Positions 56,093 through 64,000 of a stretch of DNA of 64,000 nt are shown piece after piece. Origin of the DNA: Stagnihabitans lacustris (GTDB lineage Bacteria > Pseudomonadota > Alphaproteobacteria > Rhodobacterales > Rhodobacteraceae); the NCBI RefSeq assembly GCF_025950525.1, contig NZ_JAPDGS010000001.1:62001-126000 (forward strand), given 5' to 3'. The notes beneath the pieces are model-generated. The model ran no database searches. It had not been told where the DNA came from and saw only the letters and a list, made by a program, of their open reading frames with translations. The position numbers were made by a program, and so were the translations under genes. Position 1 is the first letter of the stretch. Each line of letters begins with the position of its first letter.

Positions 56093-56545
56093 TCAGGACT
56101 TGAAGGGCGCCATCCCCGCGCGGGCCAATTCGTCGGCGCGTTCGTTTTCGGCGTGGCCCGCATGGCCCTTGATCCAGGCCCAAGTCACCTTGTGCCGCTT
56201 TTGCGCCTCTTCCAGCCGCTGCCACAGGTCGACGTTTTTCACCGGCGCGCCGCTTGCCGTCCGCCAGCCCTTGCGCTTCCAGCCGTGAATCCATTCGGTC
56301 ACGCCGTTTTTAACATAGGCGCTGTCGGTGATGATGGTCAGTTCCGAGGGCCGCGCCAAAGTCTCTAGCGCCGAGATCGCGGCCAGCAATTCCATGCGGT
56401 TGTTGGTGGTCATCTGTTCGCCGCCCTGCAGCGTGCGTTCCTTGACGACCGTGGCGCCGTCGCGGGCCAGCAAAAGGACACCCCAGCCGCCGGGCCCGGG
56501 GTTTCCAGAGCAGGCGCCGTCGGTATAGGCGAAAAGTTCGGGCAT
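56093..56545 (-). CDS. rnhA: Ribonuclease HI
   Basis: A 150-aa endonuclease cutting RNA in RNA-DNA hybrids. The four acidic residues of the active site are present: Asp9 ([17 protein letters not shown]), Glu52 (NNRMELLAA), Asp74 ([11 protein letters not shown]) and Asp138 ([10 protein letters not shown]); His128 lies in [11 protein letters not shown]. Length is typical. It follows the DUF3429 gene by 24 bp, within an ispH - DUF3429 - rnhA unit. Confidence 0.97.
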   Translation of the reverse strand: MPELFAYTDGACSGNPGPGGWGVLLLARDGATVVKERTLQGGEQMTTNNRMELLAAISALETLARPSELTIITDSAYVKNGVTEWIHGWKRKGWRTASGAPVKNVDLWQRLEEAQKRHKVTWAWIKGHAGHAENERADELARAGMAPFKS

Positions 56546-56569
56546 CGGCGCTTTCCTGTGGTCAGGCGG

Positions 56570-57013
56570 TCACAGATACAGGCCAAAGCCCAAAGACACC
56601 AGAACCCCTGCGGTCAGAATCAGACGCAGCCGCATCCACCAGGGCGGCGTCAGGCCCGCGCGCCAAAAGGCGAAGTCCAGGCCCAAAAGGCCCAAGTAGC
56701 CCGCCGCAAGGGCCAGAAGCCGGCTGTCGGTCTCTCCGCGCAGGCCAAGGAAAACCCACAGCGCCGGCAGGACGGAAAGCCCATACCAGACCCAGGCCCG
56801 TGCGGTTGCCCGGGTGGCAAAGCCCCACAGCACGCCCGACATGAAGGACAGGATGACGATGCCGTAATCCAGGATCATCCAGACGCCCCAAAGCTCGGGG
56901 CCAAAGACGGTGACGCTGATCCCGGCCAGGGTCGGATTTGCCGCACTGGCCGCGCCCCAGGCAAAGGGGATCAACCCCGCGAGGCCCAGGACAAGGGCCG
57001 CGCGGGGGATCAT
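56570..57013 (-). CDS. DUF3429 domain-containing membrane protein
   Basis: A 147-aa protein with five predicted membrane helices. Typical DUF3429 pattern: [71 protein letters not shown]. Its ATG overlaps the ispH stop (ATGA), and rnhA follows. Function unknown; its place between an isoprenoid enzyme and RNase H gives no clear clue. Confidence 0.85.
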   Translation of the reverse strand: MIPRAALVLGLAGLIPFAWGAASAANPTLAGISVTVFGPELWGVWMILDYGIVILSFMSGVLWGFATRATARAWVWYGLSVLPALWVFLGLRGETDSRLLALAAGYLGLLGLDFAFWRAGLTPPWWMRLRLILTAGVLVSLGFGLYL

Positions 57014-57975
57014 GCGGGCTCTCGCAGGATGCGGGGGACCTTGAATTCGACGGTTTCCACCGCGGTTTCCACCTGTTCCAGCGTCACGTCATAGCGGGCG
57101 CGGAAGGCGGCGATGACCTCGTTCACCAGCTCTTCGGGGGCCGAGGCGCCTGCGGTGACGCCCACCGCCTTCGCCGTGGCCAAAGCGCGCCAGTCGATAT
57201 CGGCGGCGCGCTGCACCAGTTGGGCATAGGCGCAGCCCGCAGCCCGCCCGACCTCGACCAAGCGCATTGAGTTCGACGAATTCGGCGCCCCGATCACCAA
57301 AAGCGCGTCGATCTTGGGGGCCACCGCCTTGACCGCGGCCTGGCGGTTGGTCGTGGCATAGCAGATGTCCTCTTTGTGCGGGCCAAGGATCGCGGGAAAC
57401 CGGGTCTGAAGCGCCGTCACGATGGCGGCCGTGTCATCGACCGACAGCGTCGTCTGGGTGATATAGGCAAGCTTTTGGGCGTCGCGGACCTTCAGCCTCG
57501 CCACATCGGCCGGGGTTTCGACCAAAAGGACCTCGCCGTCCGGGAGTTGTCCCATGGTGCCGATGACCTCGGGGTGGCCCTTGTGGCCAATCATCACCAT
57601 TTGCAGGCCGTTTTCATGGTGCCGCGCGGCCTCGTTATGGACCTTGGTGACAAGCGGGCAGGTGGCATCAACCGCAATCATCTGGCGCGCCTCGGCCTCG
57701 GCGGGCACCGATTTCGGCACACCATGGGCCGAGAAGATGACGGGGCGGTCGGCGGGGCAATCGGCGACCTCTTCGACAAAGATCGCGCCTTGGGCCCGCA
57801 GGCTGTCGACCACGTATTTGTTGTGCACGATCTCGTGGCGGACATAGACCGGGGCGCCCCATTTCTGCAGCGCCAGTTCGACGATCTTGATGGCGCGGTC
57901 CACACCGGCACAAAAGCCGCGGGGGGCGGCAAGGTAAAGGGTCAGGGGAGCAATTGGGGGGGCATTTTCGGCCAT
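57010..57975 (-). CDS. ispH: 4-hydroxy-3-methylbut-2-enyl diphosphate reductase
   Basis: A 321-aa iron-sulfur enzyme, the last step of the MEP isoprenoid pathway, giving IPP and DMAPP. The three cluster cysteines are in [21 protein letters not shown] and [11 protein letters not shown]. The [20 protein letters not shown] and [12 protein letters not shown] loops are complete. ATG 57975 starts the conserved protein; the extension to 58026 is not conserved. It heads an ispH - DUF3429 - rnhA unit. Confidence 0.96.
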   Translation of the reverse strand: MAENAPPIAPLTLYLAAPRGFCAGVDRAIKIVELALQKWGAPVYVRHEIVHNKYVVDSLRAQGAIFVEEVADCPADRPVIFSAHGVPKSVPAEAEARQMIAVDATCPLVTKVHNEAARHHENGLQMVMIGHKGHPEVIGTMGQLPDGEVLLVETPADVARLKVRDAQKLAYITQTTLSVDDTAAIVTALQTRFPAILGPHKEDICYATTNRQAAVKAVAPKIDALLVIGAPNSSNSMRLVEVGRAAGCAYAQLVQRAADIDWRALATAKAVGVTAGASAPEELVNEVIAAFRARYDVTLEQVETAVETVEFKVPRILREPA

Positions 57976-58161
57976 GAGCGCATCTCCGTTTGGGGCAGAG
58001 TAATCGCGCGGGGGGCGAAGGTCCATGGCCCCGGAAGGGCTGGGTGCGACGAAGAGTCGCGGACGGTTCAGGGCGTTGTGCCCCGGAGCGCGGGCCGAAA
58101 AAGACAGGTCTGCGAAAGCGAAGGGCCAGCGCGGCGGCTGGCCCCAGACATGTCGGCGGTC

Positions 58162-58749
58162 TTACTTGCCCTCGATCGCAACTTCGGGCGTGGGGGCCAT
58201 GTCCATCATCGGGCGCGGCTCACGGGGGGGGCGGCCGATGACTTCGCGCAGCTCGTCCAGCTCGATGAAATTGTCGGCCTGGCGGCGCAGTTCATCGGCA
58301 ATCATTGGCGGCTGCGAACGGATGGTGGACACGACCGACACGCGAACCCCTTGACGTTGCAGGCTTTCCACCAGCGGGCGGAAGTCGCCGTCGCCCGAGA
58401 ACAGGACCGCGTGATCCATCCGCGGCGCCAGTTCCATGGCATCGACGGTCAGTTCGATGTCCATGTTGCCCTTGACCTTCCGGCGGCCCTGGCTGTCTGT
58501 GTATTCCTTGGCGGGCTTTGTCACCATGGTGAAGCCGTTGTAGTTCAGCCAGTCGACCAGCGGCCGGATCGGCGAATAGTCGTCGTTTTCCAGCAGCGCC
58601 GTGTAATAGAAGGCCCGAATCAAGCGCCCGCGACGCATGAACTCTTGGCGCAACAGCTTGTAGTCGATGTCGAAGCCCAGGGCTTTGGCGGCGGCATAAA
58701 GGTTGGAGCCGTCGATGAAGAGAGCCAGACGCTCGTCCTTGTAAAACAT
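58162..58749 (-). CDS. NYN domain protein (LabA/DUF88 family)
   Basis: A 195-aa protein with a PIN-like NYN nuclease domain. Acidic residues of the putative metal site are in LALFIDGSNLYAAAK, GNMDIELTVDAMELA and AVLFSGDGDFRPLVESLQRQG. A short Pro-rich tail follows. Related proteins are proposed RNases; LabA in cyanobacteria affects circadian output. ATG 58749 is chosen over an open extension to 58776. It is divergent from folK by about 120 bp and unlinked to other RNA-metabolism genes. Confidence 0.88.
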   Translation of the reverse strand: MFYKDERLALFIDGSNLYAAAKALGFDIDYKLLRQEFMRRGRLIRAFYYTALLENDDYSPIRPLVDWLNYNGFTMVTKPAKEYTDSQGRRKVKGNMDIELTVDAMELAPRMDHAVLFSGDGDFRPLVESLQRQGVRVSVVSTIRSQPPMIADELRRQADNFIELDELREVIGRPPREPRPMMDMAPTPEVAIEGK

Positions 58750-58872
58750 GGTGTTTCCCCTCAATTTCTGCCCCAAGCGGGGGTCAAGGTAATGCGATGC
58801 CCTCAGGCGTTTGATTGACGTAACAGCCGGGATAACCGGTCACAAGTAGGCCTATACGGAAGGGTAACCCAG

Positions 58873-59448
58873 ATGCAGCGGCAGTATTTTCAAGTCCTGA
58901 TAGCACTTGGGAGCAATCTTCCATGGCAAGGTAAAGCAAGTGTTAACATCCTACACGCGGCTTTGAACGCCTGTGAAGAGGCAGGTCTTCGCGTGGTGGC
59001 CCAGAGCCGGATTTTCGCCACGCCCTGCTTTCCGGCGGGGGCTGGTCCGGATTATGCCAATGCCTGCGCTCAACTGGAAGTAGAATCGACGGCCGAGGAC
59101 ACACTTGCGCGGCTTCATGCCGTCGAGGCGGATTTTGGGCGGAAAAGGATCAGTCGCTGGGCGGGGCGGACGCTGGACCTGGACCTGATCGCGATGGGGC
59201 AGACCGTGGCCCCCGACCTGGCCACCTGGACCCATTGGCAGGGTCTTGCGCCCGAAGCTCAGGCCGCCACGGCGCCCGACCGCCTGATCCTGCCCCATCC
59301 TCGGTTGCAGGATCGCGCCTTTGTCCTTGTCCCCCTGGCCGATATCGCGCCAGATTGGGTCCATCCCGTGCTGGGGCAGACCACGCGACAGCTGCTGGAC
59401 GCCCTCCCCCAGGCGGAAATCGACGCGGTCCGGCCGATTGAAACCTGA
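58873..59448 (+). CDS. folK: 2-amino-4-hydroxy-6-hydroxymethyldihydropteridine diphosphokinase
   Basis: A 191-aa folate-pathway kinase that transfers pyrophosphate from ATP to hydroxymethyl-dihydropterin. LIALGSNLPWQGKAS, the YANACAQLE strand, RISRWAGRTLDLDLIAMG with catalytic Arg and Asp residues, and LPHPRLQDRAFVLVPLADIAPDW are all present. It begins the rightward folK - rpoZ - rsh run. Its stop codon lies in the first of two CCTGATTTCGC direct repeats (59444-59454 and 59464-59474). Confidence 0.94.
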   Translation: MQRQYFQVLIALGSNLPWQGKASVNILHAALNACEEAGLRVVAQSRIFATPCFPAGAGPDYANACAQLEVESTAEDTLARLHAVEADFGRKRISRWAGRTLDLDLIAMGQTVAPDLATWTHWQGLAPEAQAATAPDRLILPHPRLQDRAFVLVPLADIAPDWVHPVLGQTTRQLLDALPQAEIDAVRPIET

Positions 59449-59474
59449 TTTCGCCAGGTGAATCCTGATTTCGC

Positions 59475-59503
59475 TTGTCAAGTTTTTTTCGCGGGCCTAT
59501 GAG
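59475..59503 (+). promoter_or_regulatory. Candidate promoter for rpoZ
   Basis: TTGTCA and TATGAG are spaced by exactly 17 bases, after the folK stop and about 35 bp before rpoZ. The two CCTGATTTCGC repeats end just at the -35 element, and an ACCTG-N7-CAGGT dyad (59443-59459) sits upstream, so this could be a regulated promoter. Confidence 0.5.
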
Positions 59504-59537
59504 GTCCTTTCTCGTGCCCCCATCGCTTGGAGTTCCC

Positions 59538-59891
59538 ATGGCCCGCGTGACGGTTGAAGATTGCGTTGACAAGGTTCCGAACCGGTTCGAACTGGTGATG
59601 CTTGCCGCCCATCGGGCGCGTGAGGTCCAGTCCGGCTCGCCCATCACGGTTGACCGTGACAACGACAAGAACCCCGTGGTTGCCCTGCGCGAAATCGCGG
59701 ATGAAACCCAGATCGCCTCGGTCCTGCGCGAACGCATGATCGAAAGCTATCAGACCCAGATCGAGGTTGACGAGCCCGAAGAGGACCAGATGGCGCTTCT
59801 GATGTCGGGCGAGATTGACCGCCCGATGCAGGACGACATGTCCGAAGAAAAGCTGTTGCGCGCGCTTATGGAAGCGCAGGGTGACAATTAA
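59538..59891 (+). CDS. rpoZ: RNA polymerase omega subunit
   Basis: A 117-aa omega subunit that stabilises beta-prime in RNA polymerase. [30 protein letters not shown] is the conserved core, followed by [12 protein letters not shown]. An acidic C-terminal extension ([14 protein letters not shown]..) is usual in alphaproteobacteria. ATG 59538 starts the conserved part; the ORF extending left is not. rsh, encoding the ppGpp enzyme, follows 30 bp later; omega forms part of a ppGpp site on E. coli polymerase. Confidence 0.96.
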   Translation: MARVTVEDCVDKVPNRFELVMLAAHRAREVQSGSPITVDRDNDKNPVVALREIADETQIASVLRERMIESYQTQIEVDEPEEDQMALLMSGEIDRPMQDDMSEEKLLRALMEAQGDN

Positions 59892-59921
59892 TCTGGGCGA
59901 CAACTGAAAGCGTAATCGCGG

Positions 59922-62045
59922 ATGATCGACGTCGAAGACCTGGTCGCTCTCGTCCGCAATTACAATCCGCGCAGCAATGCCGATTTGATCCGTCAGGCCT
60001 ACGCCTACGGCATGCAGATGCACGACGGCCAGTGGCGGAAATCGGGGGAACCCTATTTCACGCATCCCGTGGCCGTCGCCGCCATCCTGACCGAACAGAA
60101 CCTGGATGACGCGACCATCGTGACCGCGCTTTTGCACGACACGATCGAGGATACCAAATCCACTTATACCGAAATCGAACGGCTTTTCGGCCATGAGGTC
60201 GCCGAGCTGGTCGATGGCGTGACCAAGCTGACCAACCTTCAGCTTTCCTCGGCGCAAAACGAACAGGCCGAGAACTTCCGCAAGCTTTTCATGGCGATGT
60301 CGCGTGACCTGCGGGTCATCCTGGTGAAACTCGCCGACCGTCTGCACAACATGCGCACGATCAAGAGCATGAAGCCGGAAAAGCAGGCGCAAAAGGCGCG
60401 TGAGACGATGGATATCTATGCGCCCTTGGCGGGCCGCATGGGTATGCAATGGATGCGCGAAGAGCTGGAAGACCTTGCCTTCAAGGTCCTGAACCCCGAG
60501 GCGCGCAACTCGATCATGCGGCGTTTCCTGACGCTGCAGCGGGAATCGGGCGATGTGGTGCATCAGATCAGCGCCGATATCCGGGTCGAACTGGACCGCG
60601 AAAAGCTGGATGCCGCGGTCTATGGAAGGGCGAAAAAGCCCTATTCGATCTGGCGCAAGATGCAGGAAAAGGACCTGGCTTTCTCTAGCCTGTCCGACAT
60701 CTATGGGTTCCGGGTGATCTGCGCCTCGGTGGCCGATTGCTACCGGATTTTGGGCGTGATCCATCAGCGTTGGCGCGCGGTGCCGGGGCGGTTCAAGGAT
60801 TACATCAGCCAGCCCAAGGGCAATGGCTATCGGTCGATCCATACGACGGTTTCAGGCCGCGACGGCAAGCGTGTCGAGGTGCAGATCCGCACCCGCGACA
60901 TGCACGAGGTCGCCGAAGCGGGCGTGGCCGCGCATTGGTCCTATCGGGAGGGGGTCCGCGCGCGGAACCCCTTTGCCGTTGATCCGTCGAAATGGATCAG
61001 CACCCTGACCGAACGCTTTTTCGAGGGCGACCAGGACGAGTCGGAATTCCTGGAAAACGTGAAGTTGGAAATGTATTCCGACCAGGTTTTCTGCTTCACG
61101 CCGAAGGGCGACGTCATCCAGCTTCCGCGCGGGGCGACGCCTTTGGACTATGCCTATGCGATCCACACCCGGATCGGGAATTCCTGCGTGTCGGCCAAGG
61201 TCGACGGCATCCGCGTGCCGCTTTGGACTCGGCTGAAAAACGGCCAGTCGGTCGAGATCATCACCGCCGAGGGCCAGCGGCCCCAAAGCTCGTGGATCGA
61301 CATTGTGACCACGGGGCGGGCCAAGGCCGCGATTCGCAGGTCCTTGCGCGAGGAAGACCGGTCACGTTTCGTGAAACTGGGCCAGGAACTCGCCCGGGCG
61401 GCCTTTGACCATGTCGGCCGCAAGGCCAGCGACAAGGCCTTGCGCACCGCGGCCAAGATGCTGGGTCTGGCCGATGAAGACGATCTTCTGGCACGGTTGG
61501 GGTCCGCCGAACTGACCGCCCGCAAGGTGCTGGAGACGCTGTATCCCGAGCTGCAAACCGAAAAGGCCGATGAAATCGACGTTCAGCGGTCGATCATCGG
61601 GCTTGGCGCGGATCAGACCTTCAAGCGCGCCCTGTGTTGCCAGCCCGTCCCCGGCGAGCGGATCGTGGGCATCACCTATCCCGGCCGCGGCGTCATCGTG
61701 CATGGCATCGACTGTCGCGCGCTGGAAGAGCTGGAGGAACAGCCCGCCCGCTGGGTCGATCTGCATTGGCAGCCCGGTCGCCACCCGGCGGCTTATGGTG
61801 TGACGCTTGAGCTTGCGATCTCGAACGACGCGGGGGTTCTGGGCCGGGTTTGCGGCGTGGTGGGCGATCAAAAGGCCAATATCAGCGACCTGAAGTTCAC
61901 AGAACGTAAACCGGATTTTTACAGACTGCTGATTGACGTGGAGTTGCGCGATGTCGAACACCTTCACATGGTCATGACGGCACTTGAAGCCGAGACCGAT
62001 GTGGCCCAAGTCTCTCGCGTGAGGAATGTCACGCTTAAACCCTGA
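59922..62045 (+). CDS. Bifunctional (p)ppGpp synthetase/hydrolase (RelA/SpoT family)
   Basis: A 707-aa long RSH enzyme, the single stringent-response protein typical of alphaproteobacteria. The HD hydrolase domain is intact, with YFTHPVAVAAIL and ALLHDTIEDT (His72-Asp73, Glu76-Asp77). The synthetase domain contains DIYGFRVICASVADCY and GNGYRSIHTTV. A TGS domain lies near 390-450 (VFCFTPKGDVIQLPRGATPLDYAYAIHTRIG), and an ACT domain closes the protein (ELAISNDAGVLGRVCGVVGDQKANISDL). Both activities are expected. It sits between rpoZ and the DUF2062 gene (6-bp gap). Confidence 0.95.
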   Translation: MIDVEDLVALVRNYNPRSNADLIRQAYAYGMQMHDGQWRKSGEPYFTHPVAVAAILTEQNLDDATIVTALLHDTIEDTKSTYTEIERLFGHEVAELVDGVTKLTNLQLSSAQNEQAENFRKLFMAMSRDLRVILVKLADRLHNMRTIKSMKPEKQAQKARETMDIYAPLAGRMGMQWMREELEDLAFKVLNPEARNSIMRRFLTLQRESGDVVHQISADIRVELDREKLDAAVYGRAKKPYSIWRKMQEKDLAFSSLSDIYGFRVICASVADCYRILGVIHQRWRAVPGRFKDYISQPKGNGYRSIHTTVSGRDGKRVEVQIRTRDMHEVAEAGVAAHWSYREGVRARNPFAVDPSKWISTLTERFFEGDQDESEFLENVKLEMYSDQVFCFTPKGDVIQLPRGATPLDYAYAIHTRIGNSCVSAKVDGIRVPLWTRLKNGQSVEIITAEGQRPQSSWIDIVTTGRAKAAIRRSLREEDRSRFVKLGQELARAAFDHVGRKASDKALRTAAKMLGLADEDDLLARLGSAELTARKVLETLYPELQTEKADEIDVQRSIIGLGADQTFKRALCCQPVPGERIVGITYPGRGVIVHGIDCRALEELEEQPARWVDLHWQPGRHPAAYGVTLELAISNDAGVLGRVCGVVGDQKANISDLKFTERKPDFYRLLIDVELRDVEHLHMVMTALEAETDVAQVSRVRNVTLKP

Positions 62046-62051
62046 GGTCCC

Positions 62052-62705
62052 ATGTTTCGCCGCCGCAATCCGCTGTCCTGGGCTCAATGGGCGAAGGAAC
62101 AGGTCTATCCCCGCGGGGGCTTCAAGCGGGCCACGACCTATCTGTGGCACCGGCTGCGCCGCTTGCCCGACCCGCCGCACCGAATCGCCCGGGGGGTCTT
62201 TGCCGGGACCTTCGTGAATTTTCCGCCGATCCTGGGGTTTCAGGTGCTGTCGGCGCTGGGTCTGGCTTGGCTGATGCGCGGCAACCTGCTGGCCGCGGCG
62301 CTGGCGACCTTGCTGTCCAATCCGATCACAACGCCGATCATCGCCATCGTCAGCCTAAAGATGGGCTATTGGATGCTGGGCATCGACGGCGGCTTTACCG
62401 TCCATGCGGTGTTTACGGCCTTTGCCGCGGCGGGCCATGACCTGTGGTTCAACTTCCTTGCGATTTTCAACCACCACACCGCGCGGTGGGAGGGGTTGCG
62501 CGATTTCTGGGACCATATCTATCTGCCCTATTTCGTGGGGTCGATCATCCCGGGGCTTTTGACCTCGACCGTGCTGTATAAGCTGACGATCCCGGCGCTG
62601 ACCGCCTATCAGGCGCTGCGCCGGCGGGCCTTGATGAAGCGGGTGGCCGCACGGCGCGCGGCGCGCGATGCCGCCGAAGCCGCGTCGCGCGAGTCCGGCG
62701 AATAG
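62052..62705 (+). CDS. DUF2062 domain-containing membrane protein
   Basis: A 217-aa protein with three or four membrane helices and a basic C-terminal tail. DUF2062 features are RIARGVFAGTFVNFPPILGFQVLSALGLAWLMRGNLLAAALATLLSNPITTP and YLPYFVGSIIPGLL. Function is unknown. It lies 6 bp after rsh, so the two are co-transcribed, as commonly seen in alphaproteobacteria. Confidence 0.88.
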   Translation: MFRRRNPLSWAQWAKEQVYPRGGFKRATTYLWHRLRRLPDPPHRIARGVFAGTFVNFPPILGFQVLSALGLAWLMRGNLLAAALATLLSNPITTPIIAIVSLKMGYWMLGIDGGFTVHAVFTAFAAAGHDLWFNFLAIFNHHTARWEGLRDFWDHIYLPYFVGSIIPGLLTSTVLYKLTIPALTAYQALRRRALMKRVAARRAARDAAEAASRESGE

Positions 62706-62775
62706 CTTCTTCCAAGGGGGGGCTTTCCGGTGGGGGCGTTCCGCCCTACACCTACGAAAAAATAGGGTGAGAGCC

Positions 62776-63540
62776 ATGACTTATCTGGGTAGACTGCGTC
62801 TGGGTGTGAATGTCGATCACGTGGCCACGGTGCGCAATGCCCGCGGCTCGGCCTGGCCCGACCCTCTGCGGGCGGCGCTGTTGGCCGAGGCTTCGGGGGC
62901 GGATGGCATCACCGCCCATCTGCGCGAAGACCGCCGCCACATCCGCGACGCCGATATCGTCGCGCTGAAGGCCGGGCTGGGGATTCCGCTGAACTTTGAA
63001 TGTGGCGCCACGGACGAGATGTTGCGCATCGCCCTGCAGACCCGCCCCCATGCCGTCTGCCTTGTGCCCGAAAAGCGCGAAGAGCGGACGACCGAGGGCG
63101 GGCTTGACGTGGCGGGTGACATCCCGCGCCTGACCGATTACGTCGCCGCCCTGCGCGAGGCGGGGGCGCGGGTTTCGATGTTCGTGGGTCATCAGGCCGC
63201 CCAGCTGGAGGCCTGCGCCACGATTGGCGCCGCGGTGGTCGAACTGCACACCGGCCATTATTCCGACCTGCATGCCGAGGGTCGCGAGGCCGAGGCCGCA
63301 GCCGAGCTTGCCGCCCTGACCCGCGGTGCGGCGCTGGCCCATTCGCTTGGGCTGGAGGTTCATGCCGGCCATGGCTTGACCTATGACAACGTGGCCCCCA
63401 TCGCCGCCATCCCTCAGGTGATGGAGCTGAATATCGGCCATTTCCTGATCGGCGAGGCGATTTACGTCGGTATGGAACAGGCCCTGTCCGAGATGCGCCG
63501 CCGCATGGACCAAGCCCGATCTTCTGAAAACCGCCCATGA
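62776..63540 (+). CDS. pdxJ: Pyridoxine 5'-phosphate synthase
   Basis: A 254-aa TIM-barrel enzyme condensing 1-deoxyxylulose 5-phosphate with 3-amino-2-oxopropyl phosphate to form pyridoxine 5'-phosphate. [59 protein letters not shown] and [11 protein letters not shown] are family signatures. ATG 62776 begins the conserved sequence. The stop overlaps the acpS start (ATGA). The pdxJ-acpS pairing is widespread. Confidence 0.96.
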   Translation: MTYLGRLRLGVNVDHVATVRNARGSAWPDPLRAALLAEASGADGITAHLREDRRHIRDADIVALKAGLGIPLNFECGATDEMLRIALQTRPHAVCLVPEKREERTTEGGLDVAGDIPRLTDYVAALREAGARVSMFVGHQAAQLEACATIGAAVVELHTGHYSDLHAEGREAEAAAELAALTRGAALAHSLGLEVHAGHGLTYDNVAPIAAIPQVMELNIGHFLIGEAIYVGMEQALSEMRRRMDQARSSENRP

Positions 63541-63947
63541 TCCTGGGGATCGGCGCCGACCTGTGCAACATCGAGCGGATCGAGGCCACCCTTGCCCGCC
63601 ATGGCGACCGCTTTCGCCAGCGCGTCTTCACCGACCTGGAACAGGCCCGCGCCGAGGCCCGCCCCATGGCGGTCGCCGCCACCTATGCGAAACGCTGGGC
63701 GGCCAAGGAGGCCTGCTCCAAGGCCTTGGGCACTGGGTTGCGCATGGGCATCGCCTGGAAGGACATGGCGGTCAGCAATCTGGACACCGGCCAGCCCGTC
63801 ATGGCGCTGACCGGTTGGGCGGCGCAAAGGCTGGCGCAGATGACGCCGCAAGGCCATTGCGCCGTGGTGCATGTGACGCTGACCGACGATCACCCCTGGG
63901 CTCAGGCTTTTGTGGTGATCGAGGCGCGGCCTATCCCGGCAAGTTGA
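63537..63947 (+). CDS. acpS: Holo-[acyl-carrier-protein] synthase
   Basis: A 136-aa phosphopantetheinyl transferase activating ACP with the 4'-phosphopantetheine of Co[33 protein letters not shown] holds the metal-binding Asp8, and [18 protein letters not shown] holds the second acidic ligand and catalytic Lys. It is coupled to pdxJ by a four-base overlap. The 53 bp beyond it to the window end show no further gene start that I can support. Confidence 0.95.
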   Translation: MILGIGADLCNIERIEATLARHGDRFRQRVFTDLEQARAEARPMAVAATYAKRWAAKEACSKALGTGLRMGIAWKDMAVSNLDTGQPVMALTGWAAQRLAQMTPQGHCAVVHVTLTDDHPWAQAFVVIEARPIPAS

Positions 63948-64000
63948 CGGCCCCCCGCTTGACAAAAGCCCCCGCCCCGCGCCAAGAGCCTTGGGGTCAA

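Overview
The window reads as chromosome of a high-GC alphaproteobacterium, most likely a member of the Rhodobacteraceae (Rhodobacter/Paracoccus-like). The evidence is the gene content and order: GcrA with GANTC sites beside it, an ffh - GNAT - chorismate mutase - rpsP - rimM block, meaB next to rpmB, a folK - rpoZ - rsh - DUF2062 - pdxJ - acpS block, a GAAC-N7-GAAC SOS box in front of dnaE2, and DUF2793 in a tail-fibre-like protein. No integrase, transposase, CRISPR array or replication origin was seen. Most of the window is core chromosome, with many short overlapping operons.

Layout. 1-4.7 kb: end of an asparaginase gene, DUF2794, an M17 aminopeptidase coupled to an NlpC/P60 peptidase, an unknown helical protein, and beta-carbonic anhydrase with a strong terminator. 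4.8-12.7 kb: a MuiA-like secreted protein, the error-prone polymerase dnaE2 (SOS box, in-frame 15-bp minisatellite, apparently no C-terminal OB fold), an EamA transporter and a LysR regulator. 12.8-17.3 kb: two small DoxX-like membrane proteins, then ffh, acetyltransferase, chorismate mutase, rpsP with an unusual hairpin-rich leader, and rimM without the usual trmD behind it. 17.5-27.6 kb: an unknown membrane protein, a UDP-glucuronate 4-epimerase, then a carbohydrate block: two-domain ALDH16-type aldehyde dehydrogenase with deoC, SMP-30 lactonase with gnd, a divergent GAPDH, and rpe.

27.6-37.8 kb: class III aminotransferase/phospholyase coupled to an APH-type kinase, an EEP-family phosphatase/nuclease, an alpha/beta hydrolase, a purine-catabolism group (ureidoglycolate lyase, a second hydrolase, a LysR regulator, and PuuD urate oxidase with a haem c domain), an acyltransferase, and a divergent ArgP/LysE pair. 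38.0-41.3 kb: an isolated 1096-aa DUF2793/beta-helix tailspike-like protein. 41.3-52.7 kb: rpmB, meaB, rimO, a DUF1444 protein, a PstS-like protein without pstCAB, two tandem small secreted proteins, a YigZ/IMPACT protein, hrpB, gcrA, an SRAP (YedK/HMCES) protein and tRNA-Gly(TCC). 52.9-64 kb: TetR, a DUF1501/DUF1800 pair, rnhA, DUF3429, ispH, an NYN-domain protein, then folK, rpoZ, rsh, DUF2062, pdxJ and acpS.

Most worth a second look: the lone tailspike gene (possibly a gene-transfer-agent or tailocin fibre encoded away from its cluster), the remodelled dnaE2, the GANTC cluster upstream of gcrA, the hairpin-array leader of rpsP, two LacI-type operator candidates around the lactonase-gnd operon, and two dispersed intergenic repeat families. 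No clearly new multi-gene defence or biosynthetic system was found.
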